DNA of 64,000 nucleotides from Mucilaginibacter lappiensis. GTDB taxonomy: Bacteria; Bacteroidota; Bacteroidia; Sphingobacteriales; Sphingobacteriaceae. Position 1 is the first letter of the stretch. Every line of letters begins with the position of its first letter. This document shows, in pieces, positions 24,442 to 33,229 of this stretch. The stretch lies in the NCBI RefSeq assembly GCF_900155965.1, contig NZ_FTMG01000002.1:186001-250000 (forward strand), given 5' to 3'. Under the pieces are notes generated by a model that had not been told where the DNA came from, did not search any database, and saw nothing but the letters and a program-made list of their open reading frames with translations. The position numbers were made by a program, and so were the translations under genes.

Positions 24442-26073
24442 ATGAAAAAACGTTCCACATTTTGGGCTGTTTTAGCCTTATGCCTGTTGCCTGTTTACGG
24501 ATGGTGCCAGGGCAGTAGCGATGCCATTTTAGCCGGAAAAGATATCGCGGTAACCAATACCGATAACGGACAGGTACGCGGATACATCCATAATGGCACA
24601 TTTACCTATAAAGGCATTCCTTATGCAAAAGCACAGCGATTTATGGCACCCGAAAAGCCGGAATCATGGCCAGGAGTCCGGACATCACTAACCTATGGTG
24701 CGGTATGCCCCATCGATCCTACTACTACAGTAAATGACCTCCTGGAGTTTGGTTTTAATCACAACTGGGGTTATATGAATGAAGATTGCCTCAAACTAAA
24801 TGTTTGGACACCGGGTATACATGATCAAAAGAAACGCCCGGTAATGGTTTGGCTGCATGGTGGTGGCTTTAGTGCCGGCTCGGCCATTGAGCTTCCTTCC
24901 TATGATGGCGAAAACCTGAGCAAAAAGGGCGATGTGGTGGTGGTATCCATCAATCATCGCCTAAATTTATTGGGCTTTTTGAACCTATCTGCCTATGGCG
25001 ATAAGTATAAAGCCTCGGCCAACGCGGGGATGATGGATATTGTGGCTGCTCTGCAATGGGTAAAACAAAACATAGCCAGCTTTGGCGGCGATCCGGATAA
25101 TGTAACCATCTTCGGCCAGTCGGGCGGTGGCGCCAAAGTAGGTACACTGATGAACGCCCCATCAGCAAAAGGCCTGTTTCAAAAAGCTATTGTGGAAAGC
25201 GGCAGCTATCGCAGCGATTTTATGCCGGCTGATGTTTCGAAACGCATTGGCGCGGCTGTGCTGGAGGTGTTGAAACTGCAACCTAACCAGGTAGATTCCT
25301 TGCAGACCATGTCCTATGAACGTTTGAGTGCAGCCTGTAAAAAAGCATTTATAAAAGTACAGCTGCAACTAAAGGCAGAGGGTAAACCCGTTGGTGGGTT
25401 CGGGTTAATGTGGGAGCCGAGTATTGATGGTAGCTTTTTGCCCTATAACATGACTGATCCGGCGGCTATAGAGCTCTCCAAAAATGTACCACTATTAGTA
25501 GGATCAACCAAAAATGAATTTATGGCCTCGCTCATCAACCCCACTATCGCAGGTTTTACCATGGATGAGGCTAAAGCCTACCTGCAAAAAAAATATGGCG
25601 ATAAAACGGATACTTATATAGCCGAAGTTAAAAAAGCATACCCCAACACCGTAAAACCGGCCGACTATATTGATATCGACCTGACTACCTTTAGACCGGG
25701 AACGGTGCGGCAGGCAAATGCTAAATCGGCTGTAGTGGGCGGAGCCCCGGTTTACATGTACCAGTTTGCATGGCAATCGCCGGTGATGGATGGGATGTAC
25801 AAGTCGGTACATTGCATGGATATTGCGTTCCAGTTTAATAATATCGGTCGTTGCGAAGAGTTTACCGGTGCAGGAAAAGAGGCTTACGCGCTGGCTGCTA
25901 AAATAAGCCAGGCCTGGATAAATTTCGCACGCACGGGTAACCCTAATGCAAAAGGATTACCTAATTGGCCAATGTATACGGAGAAAAATGGAGCTGCAAT
26001 GGTATTCGATAACCAGCCAGAAGTAAAATATCACCATGACCAGATACTGCTACAAATGGCTGCAGCTAAATAG
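24442..26073 (+). CDS. Type B carboxylesterase
   Basis: Secreted alpha/beta hydrolase of the type B esterase family, 543 residues. A signal peptide ends at GWCQ. The oxyanion-hole motif is VWLHGGGFSAGS, the nucleophile elbow is FGQSGGGAKV, and the acid is supported by STKNEF; the late catalytic His lies in the CMDIAFQF region (SVHCMDI). Complete. Substrate class: carboxylic esters, exact target unknown. Sits alone after the 18-bp inverted repeat. Confidence 0.93.
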   Translation: MKKRSTFWAVLALCLLPVYGWCQGSSDAILAGKDIAVTNTDNGQVRGYIHNGTFTYKGIPYAKAQRFMAPEKPESWPGVRTSLTYGAVCPIDPTTTVNDLLEFGFNHNWGYMNEDCLKLNVWTPGIHDQKKRPVMVWLHGGGFSAGSAIELPSYDGENLSKKGDVVVVSINHRLNLLGFLNLSAYGDKYKASANAGMMDIVAALQWVKQNIASFGGDPDNVTIFGQSGGGAKVGTLMNAPSAKGLFQKAIVESGSYRSDFMPADVSKRIGAAVLEVLKLQPNQVDSLQTMSYERLSAACKKAFIKVQLQLKAEGKPVGGFGLMWEPSIDGSFLPYNMTDPAAIELSKNVPLLVGSTKNEFMASLINPTIAGFTMDEAKAYLQKKYGDKTDTYIAEVKKAYPNTVKPADYIDIDLTTFRPGTVRQANAKSAVVGGAPVYMYQFAWQSPVMDGMYKSVHCMDIAFQFNNIGRCEEFTGAGKEAYALAAKISQAWINFARTGNPNAKGLPNWPMYTEKNGAAMVFDNQPEVKYHHDQILLQMAAAK

Positions 26074-26183
26074 ACGTTAATAATTTTACGGCATCGGTAA
26101 AGATTATTTGCAACAATTTCATTTTTGAGTGACGTGGGGTATTTATTTAATAAAAATGCAGGGTTGATAAAAAACATTTAATT

Positions 26184-26214
26184 TAACGCAATAAAATTCT
26201 GAAAAATTGCGTTA
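26184..26214. promoter_or_regulatory. Inverted repeat upstream of the membrane-protein gene
   Basis: TAACGCAAT and ATTGCGTTA, perfect 9-bp arms 13 bp apart, 52 bp before the start at 26267. Possible operator; low certainty. Confidence 0.35.
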
Positions 26215-26266
26215 TTTCGATATATAATATCACATAGCGCCATTATTAACCTTAAACCAATAACCT

Positions 26267-26662
26267 ATGAACACTACAAGATTCTATAAATCCATGTATG
26301 TAAGCTTTTACAGGTGGAGTTTCAAAAATTTTGGTCAGGGTAATTTACCCCGATTTAATTCGCTTTTTGGGTTGAATTTTTTGCTGATCATATTGTTAAC
26401 TATCCTGCTGCTCATCGCACAGCTTTGTTTAAAATCAAGTTGGTTTAATGTTAACCCCATGTCGGGCACATTTATCTTGCTGGGGGCGGTTGGCGCATTA
26501 CTGTTAAACTATTTTGTATTGCTAAACAATAAGCGTTTTAATAAACTTAATATCGCTTTTGAAAAAATAAGCAAACACCATCAAAAAATATGGTCGGTAA
26601 TGATACTGGCCTGTGTAATCGCATCCTGCGGGTTTTTGATGGTTATTGCCCGGGTAGCTTAA
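26267..26662 (+). CDS. Small three-helix membrane protein, hypothetical
   Basis: 131 residues with three predicted membrane helices (FLLIILLTILLLIAQLCL, ~45-62; FILLGAVGALLLNYFVLL, ~70-87; IWSVMILACVIASCGFLMVI, ~108-127). Not recognised as a named family. Followed directly by a strong terminator, which supports a real monocistronic gene. Confidence 0.65.
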   Translation: MNTTRFYKSMYVSFYRWSFKNFGQGNLPRFNSLFGLNFLLIILLTILLLIAQLCLKSSWFNVNPMSGTFILLGAVGALLLNYFVLLNNKRFNKLNIAFEKISKHHQKIWSVMILACVIASCGFLMVIARVA

Positions 26663-26682
26663 TTTCACGATCAATAATACCT

Positions 26683-26713
26683 GCCTGTCGTCTCCTGGAC
26701 GACAGGCTTTTTT
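26683..26713 (+). terminator. Rho-independent terminator
   Basis: Stem GCCTGTCGTC / GACGACAGGC with a 5-nt loop (TCCTG) and a T-run, 20 bp after the membrane-protein gene. Confidence 0.9.
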
Positions 26714-26793
26714 ATATACTTATTTTAATATCCTGCCTCTTTCTTCTGCTGATTAAAAATATTTATCTTACGCGTTGATTAAACTTTATCACA

Positions 26794-28332
26794 GTGTTGG
26801 TTAAAACTTTTGGCAGTGCGGTTTATGGTATCGAGGCTATTACCATAACAGTTGAGGTAAATATAGCGGCGGGTACCAAATATTTTATAGTTGGCCTGCC
26901 CGATGTGGCCGTAAAAGAAAGCTATTTCCGGATTGAATCGGCATTGAAAAATACCGGTTTCCGGATGCCCCGCCAGCAGGTGGTGGTAAATATGGCCCCC
27001 GCAGATATTAAAAAAGAAGGTTCTTCTTATGATCTCACGATAGCTACAGCTGTTTTGGCAGCCTCTGGGCAGATGGAGTCGGAAAACCTGGATAAATATA
27101 TTATCATGGGGGAGCTATCGCTCGATGGTAGTCTCCAGCCTATTAAAGGAGCTCTTCCCATTGCTATACAAGCCCGCAAGGATGGTTTTAAAGGATTTAT
27201 TCTTCCCAAGCAAAATGCCCGCGAGGCCGCCATCGTAAATGATCTGGAGGTGTATGGAGTAGATAATATCAAAGAAGTAGCCAGATTTTTTAATGGCGAC
27301 GTCAATATTGAACGGGAGATTGTAAATACCCGCGAAGAGTTTTATAACAGCCTGAGCAATTACGATAGTGATTTTAGCGAAGTAAAAGGCCAGGAAAATA
27401 TTAAACGTGCGCTGGAAATTGCCGCGGCAGGTGGTCATAATGTGATCTTGATTGGGCCGCCGGGAGCGGGTAAAACCATGCTGGCCCGCAGGCTGCCTTC
27501 TATTTTGCCGCCGCTGAGTTTATATGAATCTTTAGAAACTACTAAGATACATTCTGTGGCTGGTAAGTTGGCGGCAGCAGATGCTTTGGTTACGGTTAGG
27601 CCATTCCGTTCGCCGCACCATACCATTAGTGATGTTGCCTTAGTTGGTGGCGGCGGAAATCCCCAGCCCGGCGAAATTTCGCTGGCACATAATGGCGTAT
27701 TGTTTCTGGATGAATTACCCGAATTTAAACGGAGCGCCCTGGAAGTAATGCGTCAGCCATTGGAAGAACGAAGGGTAACTATCTCACGGGCCAAATTTAC
27801 TGTCGATTACCCGTCGAGCTTTATGCTGGTGGCCAGTATGAACCCCTGCCCCTGCGGTTATTATAATCATCCCGAAAAAGAATGTATCTGTCCGCCGGGA
27901 ATGGTGCAAAAATATTTGAGTAAGATCTCCGGTCCGCTGTTAGACAGGATTGACTTACATGTAGAAGTAACGCCTGTTAATTTCAGTGAATTATCTTCAG
28001 ACCGTGCTGCCGAAAAAAGCGAACTGATCCGCGAGCGGGTGATAGCAGCCCGGGAGATACAGATTGAGCGTTTCGGCAATCGTCAAGATCTGCATGCCAA
28101 CGCTCAAATGAGCCCCCAAATGGTGCGCGACCTCTGTAAAATAGATGTAGCCGGACAAACCCTGCTCAAAAGAGCCATGGAAAAACTCGGCCTCTCCGCC
28201 CGGGCCTACGACCGTATCCTGAAAGTATCCCGCACCATTGCCGATCTGGCCGGCAGCGAGGACATCAAACTGGAGCACCTGGCAGAGGCTATTCATTTCA
28301 GGAGTTTGGATCGGGAAGGTTGGGCAGGATAG
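26794..28332 (+). CDS. YifB/ComM-type Mg-chelatase-like AAA+ ATPase
   Basis: 512 residues. An N-terminal Lon-like/ChlI subdomain ([16 protein letters not shown]) precedes an AAA+ core with Walker [15 protein letters not shown] and Walker [13 protein letters not shown], then a zinc-type cysteine patch ([18 protein letters not shown]). ComM in competent bacteria helps branch migration during natural transformation; here the role is inferred. GTG at 26794 is the start (family N-terminus MLVKT), with no ATG available. Confidence 0.92.
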   Translation: MLVKTFGSAVYGIEAITITVEVNIAAGTKYFIVGLPDVAVKESYFRIESALKNTGFRMPRQQVVVNMAPADIKKEGSSYDLTIATAVLAASGQMESENLDKYIIMGELSLDGSLQPIKGALPIAIQARKDGFKGFILPKQNAREAAIVNDLEVYGVDNIKEVARFFNGDVNIEREIVNTREEFYNSLSNYDSDFSEVKGQENIKRALEIAAAGGHNVILIGPPGAGKTMLARRLPSILPPLSLYESLETTKIHSVAGKLAAADALVTVRPFRSPHHTISDVALVGGGGNPQPGEISLAHNGVLFLDELPEFKRSALEVMRQPLEERRVTISRAKFTVDYPSSFMLVASMNPCPCGYYNHPEKECICPPGMVQKYLSKISGPLLDRIDLHVEVTPVNFSELSSDRAAEKSELIRERVIAAREIQIERFGNRQDLHANAQMSPQMVRDLCKIDVAGQTLLKRAMEKLGLSARAYDRILKVSRTIADLAGSEDIKLEHLAEAIHFRSLDREGWAG

Positions 28333-28360
28333 TGAGGAGACGCAGTCTCCGGGCATAATA

Positions 28361-28383
28361 GTCCGTAGTTGGAAACTACGGAC
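28361..28383. repeat. GTCCGTAGTT hairpin
   Basis: GTCCGTAGTT-GGA-AACTACGGAC, perfect 10-bp arms with a 3-nt loop between the convergent YifB and FRG genes. Preceded by GGAGACGCAGTCTCC (28336-28350), itself a small palindrome. No T-run. Confidence 0.6.
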
Positions 28384-28487
28384 AGCGGGGCATCGGTTCC
28401 GTCTTCAACAACCAGGAGGTGTGAGCACAAAACATACTCTTATGTTTTATACTACTGCTGCGCATTTCTACAGTTATCAATAAGTGC

Positions 28488-29729
28488 TTACAGGTGTTTG
28501 ATTTTTTTTGTCGTCCTTTCAAAGGATGTGTTGGCAATTTCATAAGAGTCTGGAAACACAAACTCCTTTGTAATCCCTGCCTTTATTATTTTATCCTTAA
28601 TATACGGTACAAGGTTCTTATGGATGTTAATACACTTTGAAAATTTGTAATCATTATCATCGGTTTGATATTCAGCGTTGGCTATATTCTCTAACGGTTT
28701 GGTTGGATGCGCATTCCAAGTAAAAACACCTTGCTGATTAATGATATTCATGTTGTTCTGCAGACAATAACGAATGAGCGAATCCCTTTTGGCGTCTGAG
28801 AAATAAAGTATCGGACTATTTATTAAACGGTCAACTTTGGTCATAAAATTGATTGTCCCGGCACCGTACTCCTTTAAAATAACCAATTCGATAAACTCTT
28901 CGGTACATATTTTTTCTATTTGTTCGCTGCTTAATCCGTTATCGGCAAATTCAGCGACTATCTGTTGTTTAAAATGTTCTTTTTGTTGAGTCAGACCAAC
29001 TTGGACAATGTGATTCAGGGAACTGCCTTCCAAATGTTCTTCTTCTAAATAGTAAACACACAAATAATTGTTTATTTCAGGTGCCTTTGTCGGCAGCGTA
29101 ACGTTTTGCGTTGCGAAGTATAATGATACTCCAAAATTATATGTCCAGTCCAAAAGCGGGGTCGGGCAGCTGTAGTGTTGAAGAAAACTAAGAACTGCTA
29201 CATCGTTATCGTAATCGAACCCGGAGTTTTCCAAATGCTTTCTTAAAACATTAAGGTTAACGTCTTTCGCATTTTCAATTAGATCCTTTAGAAAAGCCTC
29301 GTAAGTTACTTCCTGCTGCACCAATTTATTACTTATCCAAAATCTCTGCAATGAACTATAGAGGCGATACTTAGCCTCATTTAAACCCCTAAAAAGAATA
29401 TTATCTGTAGAGGTGTATTTAGTAAACACTTCATTAAATTCGTGTTCGGTATCAATATTAATTTGATTGAAAAAATGAGATTTTTGATATAGTGTTTCAT
29501 ACTCGGAAAGGTGAAAATCAGATTGTAAAGGCTCGGTCATCTGTGTAGCTTCGTAAGCAAGCATAGCAGCCTTTACAATGGGACTGATAGTGTTTACATC
29601 TACGTTGCCATCTGATAGCTTTGTGACTTTTTGAAGGTCAACACATAGTTCTCTAAAAAAGATCTTTTGGATTCCACCGTTATCCAGATAATCTGTGTAC
29701 AATTTCACTCTGTCGTTTATATTGAGCAT
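28488..29729 (-). CDS. FRG-domain protein
   Basis: 413 residues from the ATG at 29729; a TTG at 29747 is an alternative. The FRG domain is visible as NILFRGLNEAKYRLYSSLQR (~120) and LQHYSCPTPLLDWTYNFGVSLYFAT (~190-215), the hallmark TPLLDWT. The rest is not recognised. FRG domains occur in phage-defence and toxin-type proteins, but this gene has no partner with it. Lower GC than neighbours and flanked by repeats on both sides, suggesting acquisition. Confidence 0.85.
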   Translation of the reverse strand: MLNINDRVKLYTDYLDNGGIQKIFFRELCVDLQKVTKLSDGNVDVNTISPIVKAAMLAYEATQMTEPLQSDFHLSEYETLYQKSHFFNQINIDTEHEFNEVFTKYTSTDNILFRGLNEAKYRLYSSLQRFWISNKLVQQEVTYEAFLKDLIENAKDVNLNVLRKHLENSGFDYDNDVAVLSFLQHYSCPTPLLDWTYNFGVSLYFATQNVTLPTKAPEINNYLCVYYLEEEHLEGSSLNHIVQVGLTQQKEHFKQQIVAEFADNGLSSEQIEKICTEEFIELVILKEYGAGTINFMTKVDRLINSPILYFSDAKRDSLIRYCLQNNMNIINQQGVFTWNAHPTKPLENIANAEYQTDDNDYKFSKCINIHKNLVPYIKDKIIKAGITKEFVFPDSYEIANTSFERTTKKIKHL

Positions 29730-29794
29730 AACAAAAATTTTATTCAATATACTTGTTTTTGTATAAAAAACTGCCCCGCTCCCGCAAGCGTCCC

Positions 29795-30005
29795 GCCATA
29801 AGTGTTCGAAACCTTGTTGTTTCGGCTAAAGCCAGGAACCGTTTCCATTATCCGTCCCATAAATGGGACGGCAATGAATAGAGGATATATTGATTTATCT
29901 TTCATTGCCGTTGGTTTTAACCAACGGATTTTAAATGATCAGCCATTGGCTTTCGCCTAAAAAATAATCAATTAGTTGTTTTTTAAGGTTTCGAACACTT
30001 ATGGC
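29795..30005. mobile_element. 211-bp MITE-like element with perfect 21-bp terminal inverted repeats
   Basis: Outer arms 29795-29815 (beginning GCCATAAGTGTTCGAAAC) and 29985-30005 are exact reverse complements. Inside are two perfect palindromes, CCGTCCCAT-AA-ATGGGACGG (29852-29871) and CCGTTGGTT-TT-AACCAACGG (29908-29927), linked by a GGCAATGAA / TTCATTGCC stem (29870-29878 with 29901-29909). No coding sequence. Non-autonomous, with no transposase in the window. Confidence 0.75.
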
Positions 30006-30085
30006 GTCCCGCTTGTGGCGCTATGCAAGTAAGCATTGTATCCCTTTATCTTTACTATAAATGTCCCGCTTGTGGTAGCGGAGAA
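30006..30085. repeat. ACCACAAGC-family repeats beside the MITE-like element
   Basis: CGTCCCGCTTGTGG (30005-30018) and GTCCCGCTTGTGGTAGCGG (30063-30081), inverse to CCCGCAAGCGTCCCGC at 29781 on the other side of the element. Same family as the hairpins at 11345, 31894 and 57233. Confidence 0.5.
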
Positions 30086-30138
30086 TTCGTCCGACATTAG
30101 CAATTAATTATAAATGATATTTAAATATTCTTTAAGCT

Positions 30139-31866
30139 ATGTTACTGAAAAAACTACTTGTTGCTATTATCTTGTTGGGTATCTGCACCAAAGCTCATAG
30201 CCAGATTAAATTACAACTAAAAATGTCTCATGCCGATAATAACGTAATCAACGGTATCAGCGTGACTTATGTACTGCCCCAAGGGTACAGCGATTCCAAA
30301 GACAAAACCATTCTCCTTTTTGACAAGCTCACGCCATTACAGCGGACACGTGATACCGTATTCGATTTAAATGCAAAAGACAGTTCGGGCCTGGTGAAAT
30401 TTCACCAGGTAAAAAGTAAAACCATAAATGGCAACGATTACAGCTGCTTGCAGGCAGATCGTAGTATAACAGGGCCCTTGCAAATTTCTTATCGTGTACC
30501 GCTCGCAAATCCAATTCCTGCCCAAAGTGGCCCTGTCAGAGATTTGCAGGCCGCTGGTGACGGTATATCTGGATCATTTGGTAGTTTTCTACTGCTGCCA
30601 TATACAGACAAAAATATGGAGATTCAGCTTGATTGGGAATTGCCGGAGAAGGCCGACGCCGTATGCAGTTATGGCCCCGGAAAGTCAGTAAAATTTCAAA
30701 CAACTTTTGGCGATCTCTTGGAAGCACAGTTTTTAGCGGGAAAACTTAGTTCGTTTGTTTCAACAAATCACCCTGGCGGTTTTAGTATGTACGGCCTCGG
30801 TAAGGGATCAAACAGTGAATTCGGGGACGCTGCAAATTGGTCTGCAAAAACTTACCAGGTAATCAGGGACAGCCTGGAAGGATCACCCGAAAAGCCCTTT
30901 TATTACTTTTTTCGCTCCTACGATGGGCCGCCTTTATCAAGCGGAAGGGCGACCAGTGGTTCATTTGTTTTATATGTGCCCACGGGGACTTCATTGAATG
31001 ATGAGGATATTAAATCACTATCTGCTCATGAGATGATACATGTTTTTGTTGCTGATCTGTACGATCCGGAAGGACTTGCTGATTGGTATGTAGAAGGTAT
31101 CGCGGACTATTTGTCTGTTAAACTTTTGTATGATGCAGGATTGATTAGTGAGAAACGGTATTTAGAACTTAGGAACGGCGAGCTTGCGGAATATTATACC
31201 AATAGGCTTAGAAATGTTCCTAATCAAAAAATCCCGCAAATTATGTGGTCTGGCCGCAACGCCTGGACAACGCCCTATACACGTGGTGCGCTGTATTTTG
31301 CTGATTTAGAAGGGAAGCTTCGACAACACCGGGTAAAAAAGGTTTCTGTACTATCCTTGATCAGAGAAATGAACGGCATAAAGGCAAGTGGCCGGCAAAC
31401 GACTGTACAAACGTGGGCCGACCTGATCAAAAAAAGAGCAGGTGACTGGGCCGTAGCCGATTTTAAATTGATGATGTCAGGCCGGTTACTCATCCCGGTT
31501 AATAATGCGTATGGTGAAAATTTCAAGCGGAAACCGGTTGCTGCGCAATTTTTTGATTTAGGCTTTGATAAACCCAAAGCTATAAAAGCAGGAGAAGTTA
31601 TTGCCGGATTGGATCCAAAATCTCCGGCTGGTTTGGCCGGGTTAAAAAATGGAGACACTATTTCATCTGCTATCAATTTGATACCGGCTTATGAAAGCTA
31701 TACTAGTGCTATAACTATTACTGTAAAGCGGAAAGGCATTGATTTTCCGATCACATTTCAGCCGCGTATAGGCCACGTAACGGGATACAAGTGGTTTTCT
31801 GTTGCTTCCGGATCTACCAGGTTAAAAAAACATTTATACAGGCGTCCGAAGGATCAGGTACATTAA
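30139..31866 (+). CDS. Secreted M61-like metalloprotease with PDZ domain
   Basis: 575 residues. A signal peptide (MLLKKLLVAIILLGICTKAHS) is followed by a beta-rich domain (30-270) and a gluzincin core with zinc ligands H297, H301 in AHEMIHVF and E319 in WYVEGIADYL. A PDZ domain lies near 480-550 (IAGLDPKSPAGLAGLKNGDTI). Layout is of the glycyl-aminopeptidase (M61) group. Substrate unknown. Confidence 0.87.
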   Translation: MLLKKLLVAIILLGICTKAHSQIKLQLKMSHADNNVINGISVTYVLPQGYSDSKDKTILLFDKLTPLQRTRDTVFDLNAKDSSGLVKFHQVKSKTINGNDYSCLQADRSITGPLQISYRVPLANPIPAQSGPVRDLQAAGDGISGSFGSFLLLPYTDKNMEIQLDWELPEKADAVCSYGPGKSVKFQTTFGDLLEAQFLAGKLSSFVSTNHPGGFSMYGLGKGSNSEFGDAANWSAKTYQVIRDSLEGSPEKPFYYFFRSYDGPPLSSGRATSGSFVLYVPTGTSLNDEDIKSLSAHEMIHVFVADLYDPEGLADWYVEGIADYLSVKLLYDAGLISEKRYLELRNGELAEYYTNRLRNVPNQKIPQIMWSGRNAWTTPYTRGALYFADLEGKLRQHRVKKVSVLSLIREMNGIKASGRQTTVQTWADLIKKRAGDWAVADFKLMMSGRLLIPVNNAYGENFKRKPVAAQFFDLGFDKPKAIKAGEVIAGLDPKSPAGLAGLKNGDTISSAINLIPAYESYTSAITITVKRKGIDFPITFQPRIGHVTGYKWFSVASGSTRLKKHLYRRPKDQVH

Positions 31867-31893
31867 ATTTAACACAACGCTAAAATATTCCCT

Positions 31894-31922
31894 CGCTACC
31901 ACAAGCGATTTTCTGTTTGTGG
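31894..31922. repeat. ACCACAAGC-family repeat
   Basis: CGCTACCACAAGCG (31894-31907) followed by CTGTTTGTGG, a decayed hairpin in the 192-bp spacer after the M61-like gene. Confidence 0.45.
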
Positions 31923-32058
31923 AACTCCGCAGCAGACTTTATATTTGTATGTCCCCACACTTGATTAATCTATTGAAGCACCCATGAAAATTTTCCACTC
32001 ACCGGGCATGAACAGGAGAAGACAATAACTGTCTAAATTTCTAATACCAATAAATTAT

Positions 32059-33021
32059 ATGCGGATGAAAAAAACAGCACGTTTGCTCATTTTCCCGGCT
32101 TTTATTGTTACTACATTTATTTTTTCCTGCCAAAACGGAGATAAGGGTTCAAAAGCCAAAACACCATATGCGGAATCAAGTGGTGATGATGCCAACAGTA
32201 TCATTAAGTATAATAATGGTCTGTTGGCTTTAGACGACAGCCGGGATCACTATTTAAAAAGCTTAGGCAGTAATATAAGAAACATGCGGAAAATATTTGA
32301 TGATCCAAAGGCACCTATTCCCTACATGGGGATAGGGCCTTATGAAATGCCTTATATTCCGAGACTTGGCGAAAATCCATCCAATCCGCCAGGCGCGTTA
32401 AACAGTAGTGACAAAAAATTCTTCAAGGACAATGTTGCACAACTAAATGCGCTTTATGCACAGATCAAAGGCGTTTATAAAACGATGAGTGATTACGTAA
32501 AGGCGCAGGATTATAAAGATGATAACGGTGCCAAAGGAAAAGCATTAATCGATTCTATAGATAATTTAGGCAATAAATATTATAAATTGGATGATCAAAT
32601 AAGAGCGAAATTAAGTTTAATTGCCGATGATGCTGAGCGTGTGATACTAAAAGATCATCCCCTGAAAGAATATATCTATTCAATGAAGGACGATCGCACT
32701 AAAGTAGCAGAAATTAATGCGTTACTGGATAGTTGTGCCAATAACTATAAAGCTTCGGAAGCAAGGGCGCAAGCAGCTTTCCAAGCCTTAAAGGCGGAGA
32801 ACGAAAAACATACGGCAATGACGCTTCCGGGTGGTGAACAGTATGCTTCACAAAAGAACAATTTTGGACGTTTCAATGAAGCGGTCAATGATTTTCTGCT
32901 TGAATTAAAAAGGATTATGCGCGATGCTTCTTCATCGGGGAAAATCACCGATGATAATCTGAAATCCCTGGATTCTAAAAAAGAAACTATCAGGACTTAT
33001 TATAACAATTTTGTAGACTAA
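32059..33021 (+). CDS. DUF3829-like lipoprotein
   Basis: 320 residues with a lipobox near residue 23 (FIFSCQNG). The helical body begins with a conserved KYNNGLLALDDSRDHYL segment and ends in long helices. The composition and lead segment resemble DUF3829-type lipoproteins, but this is a weak assignment. Located after the M61-like gene. The ATG two codons on (MKKTARLL) is an alternative start. Confidence 0.6.
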   Translation: MRMKKTARLLIFPAFIVTTFIFSCQNGDKGSKAKTPYAESSGDDANSIIKYNNGLLALDDSRDHYLKSLGSNIRNMRKIFDDPKAPIPYMGIGPYEMPYIPRLGENPSNPPGALNSSDKKFFKDNVAQLNALYAQIKGVYKTMSDYVKAQDYKDDNGAKGKALIDSIDNLGNKYYKLDDQIRAKLSLIADDAERVILKDHPLKEYIYSMKDDRTKVAEINALLDSCANNYKASEARAQAAFQALKAENEKHTAMTLPGGEQYASQKNNFGRFNEAVNDFLLELKRIMRDASSSGKITDDNLKSLDSKKETIRTYYNNFVD

Positions 33022-33110
33022 AAAAGCAATATGATATAATTCCATTCTGAGCACGACGAAAGATCTGATCATTAATCAAAATTCTTCACCGTACTTAGAC
33101 TGGTAATTTC

Positions 33111-33213
33111 TGGGTTTACACTTTTGGCGCCTTATTTTTTACAACTTATTGATTATGAGATAAATAAGCCAATTTTAACCATGAAAAGTGTAAACCATGT
33201 AAACCCACTTTTA
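33111..33213. repeat. 97-bp palindromic repeat element, copy 1
   Basis: Outer inverted ends TGGGTTTACA (33111-33120) and TGTAAACCCA (33198-33207). The right half shares a 39-bp identical block with copy 2 at 57179-57217 (block start TTAACCATGAAAAGTG). The loops differ in sequence and length. It lies between convergent genes. Confidence 0.8.
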
Positions 33214-33229
33214 CGCTATTCTTATCAAT

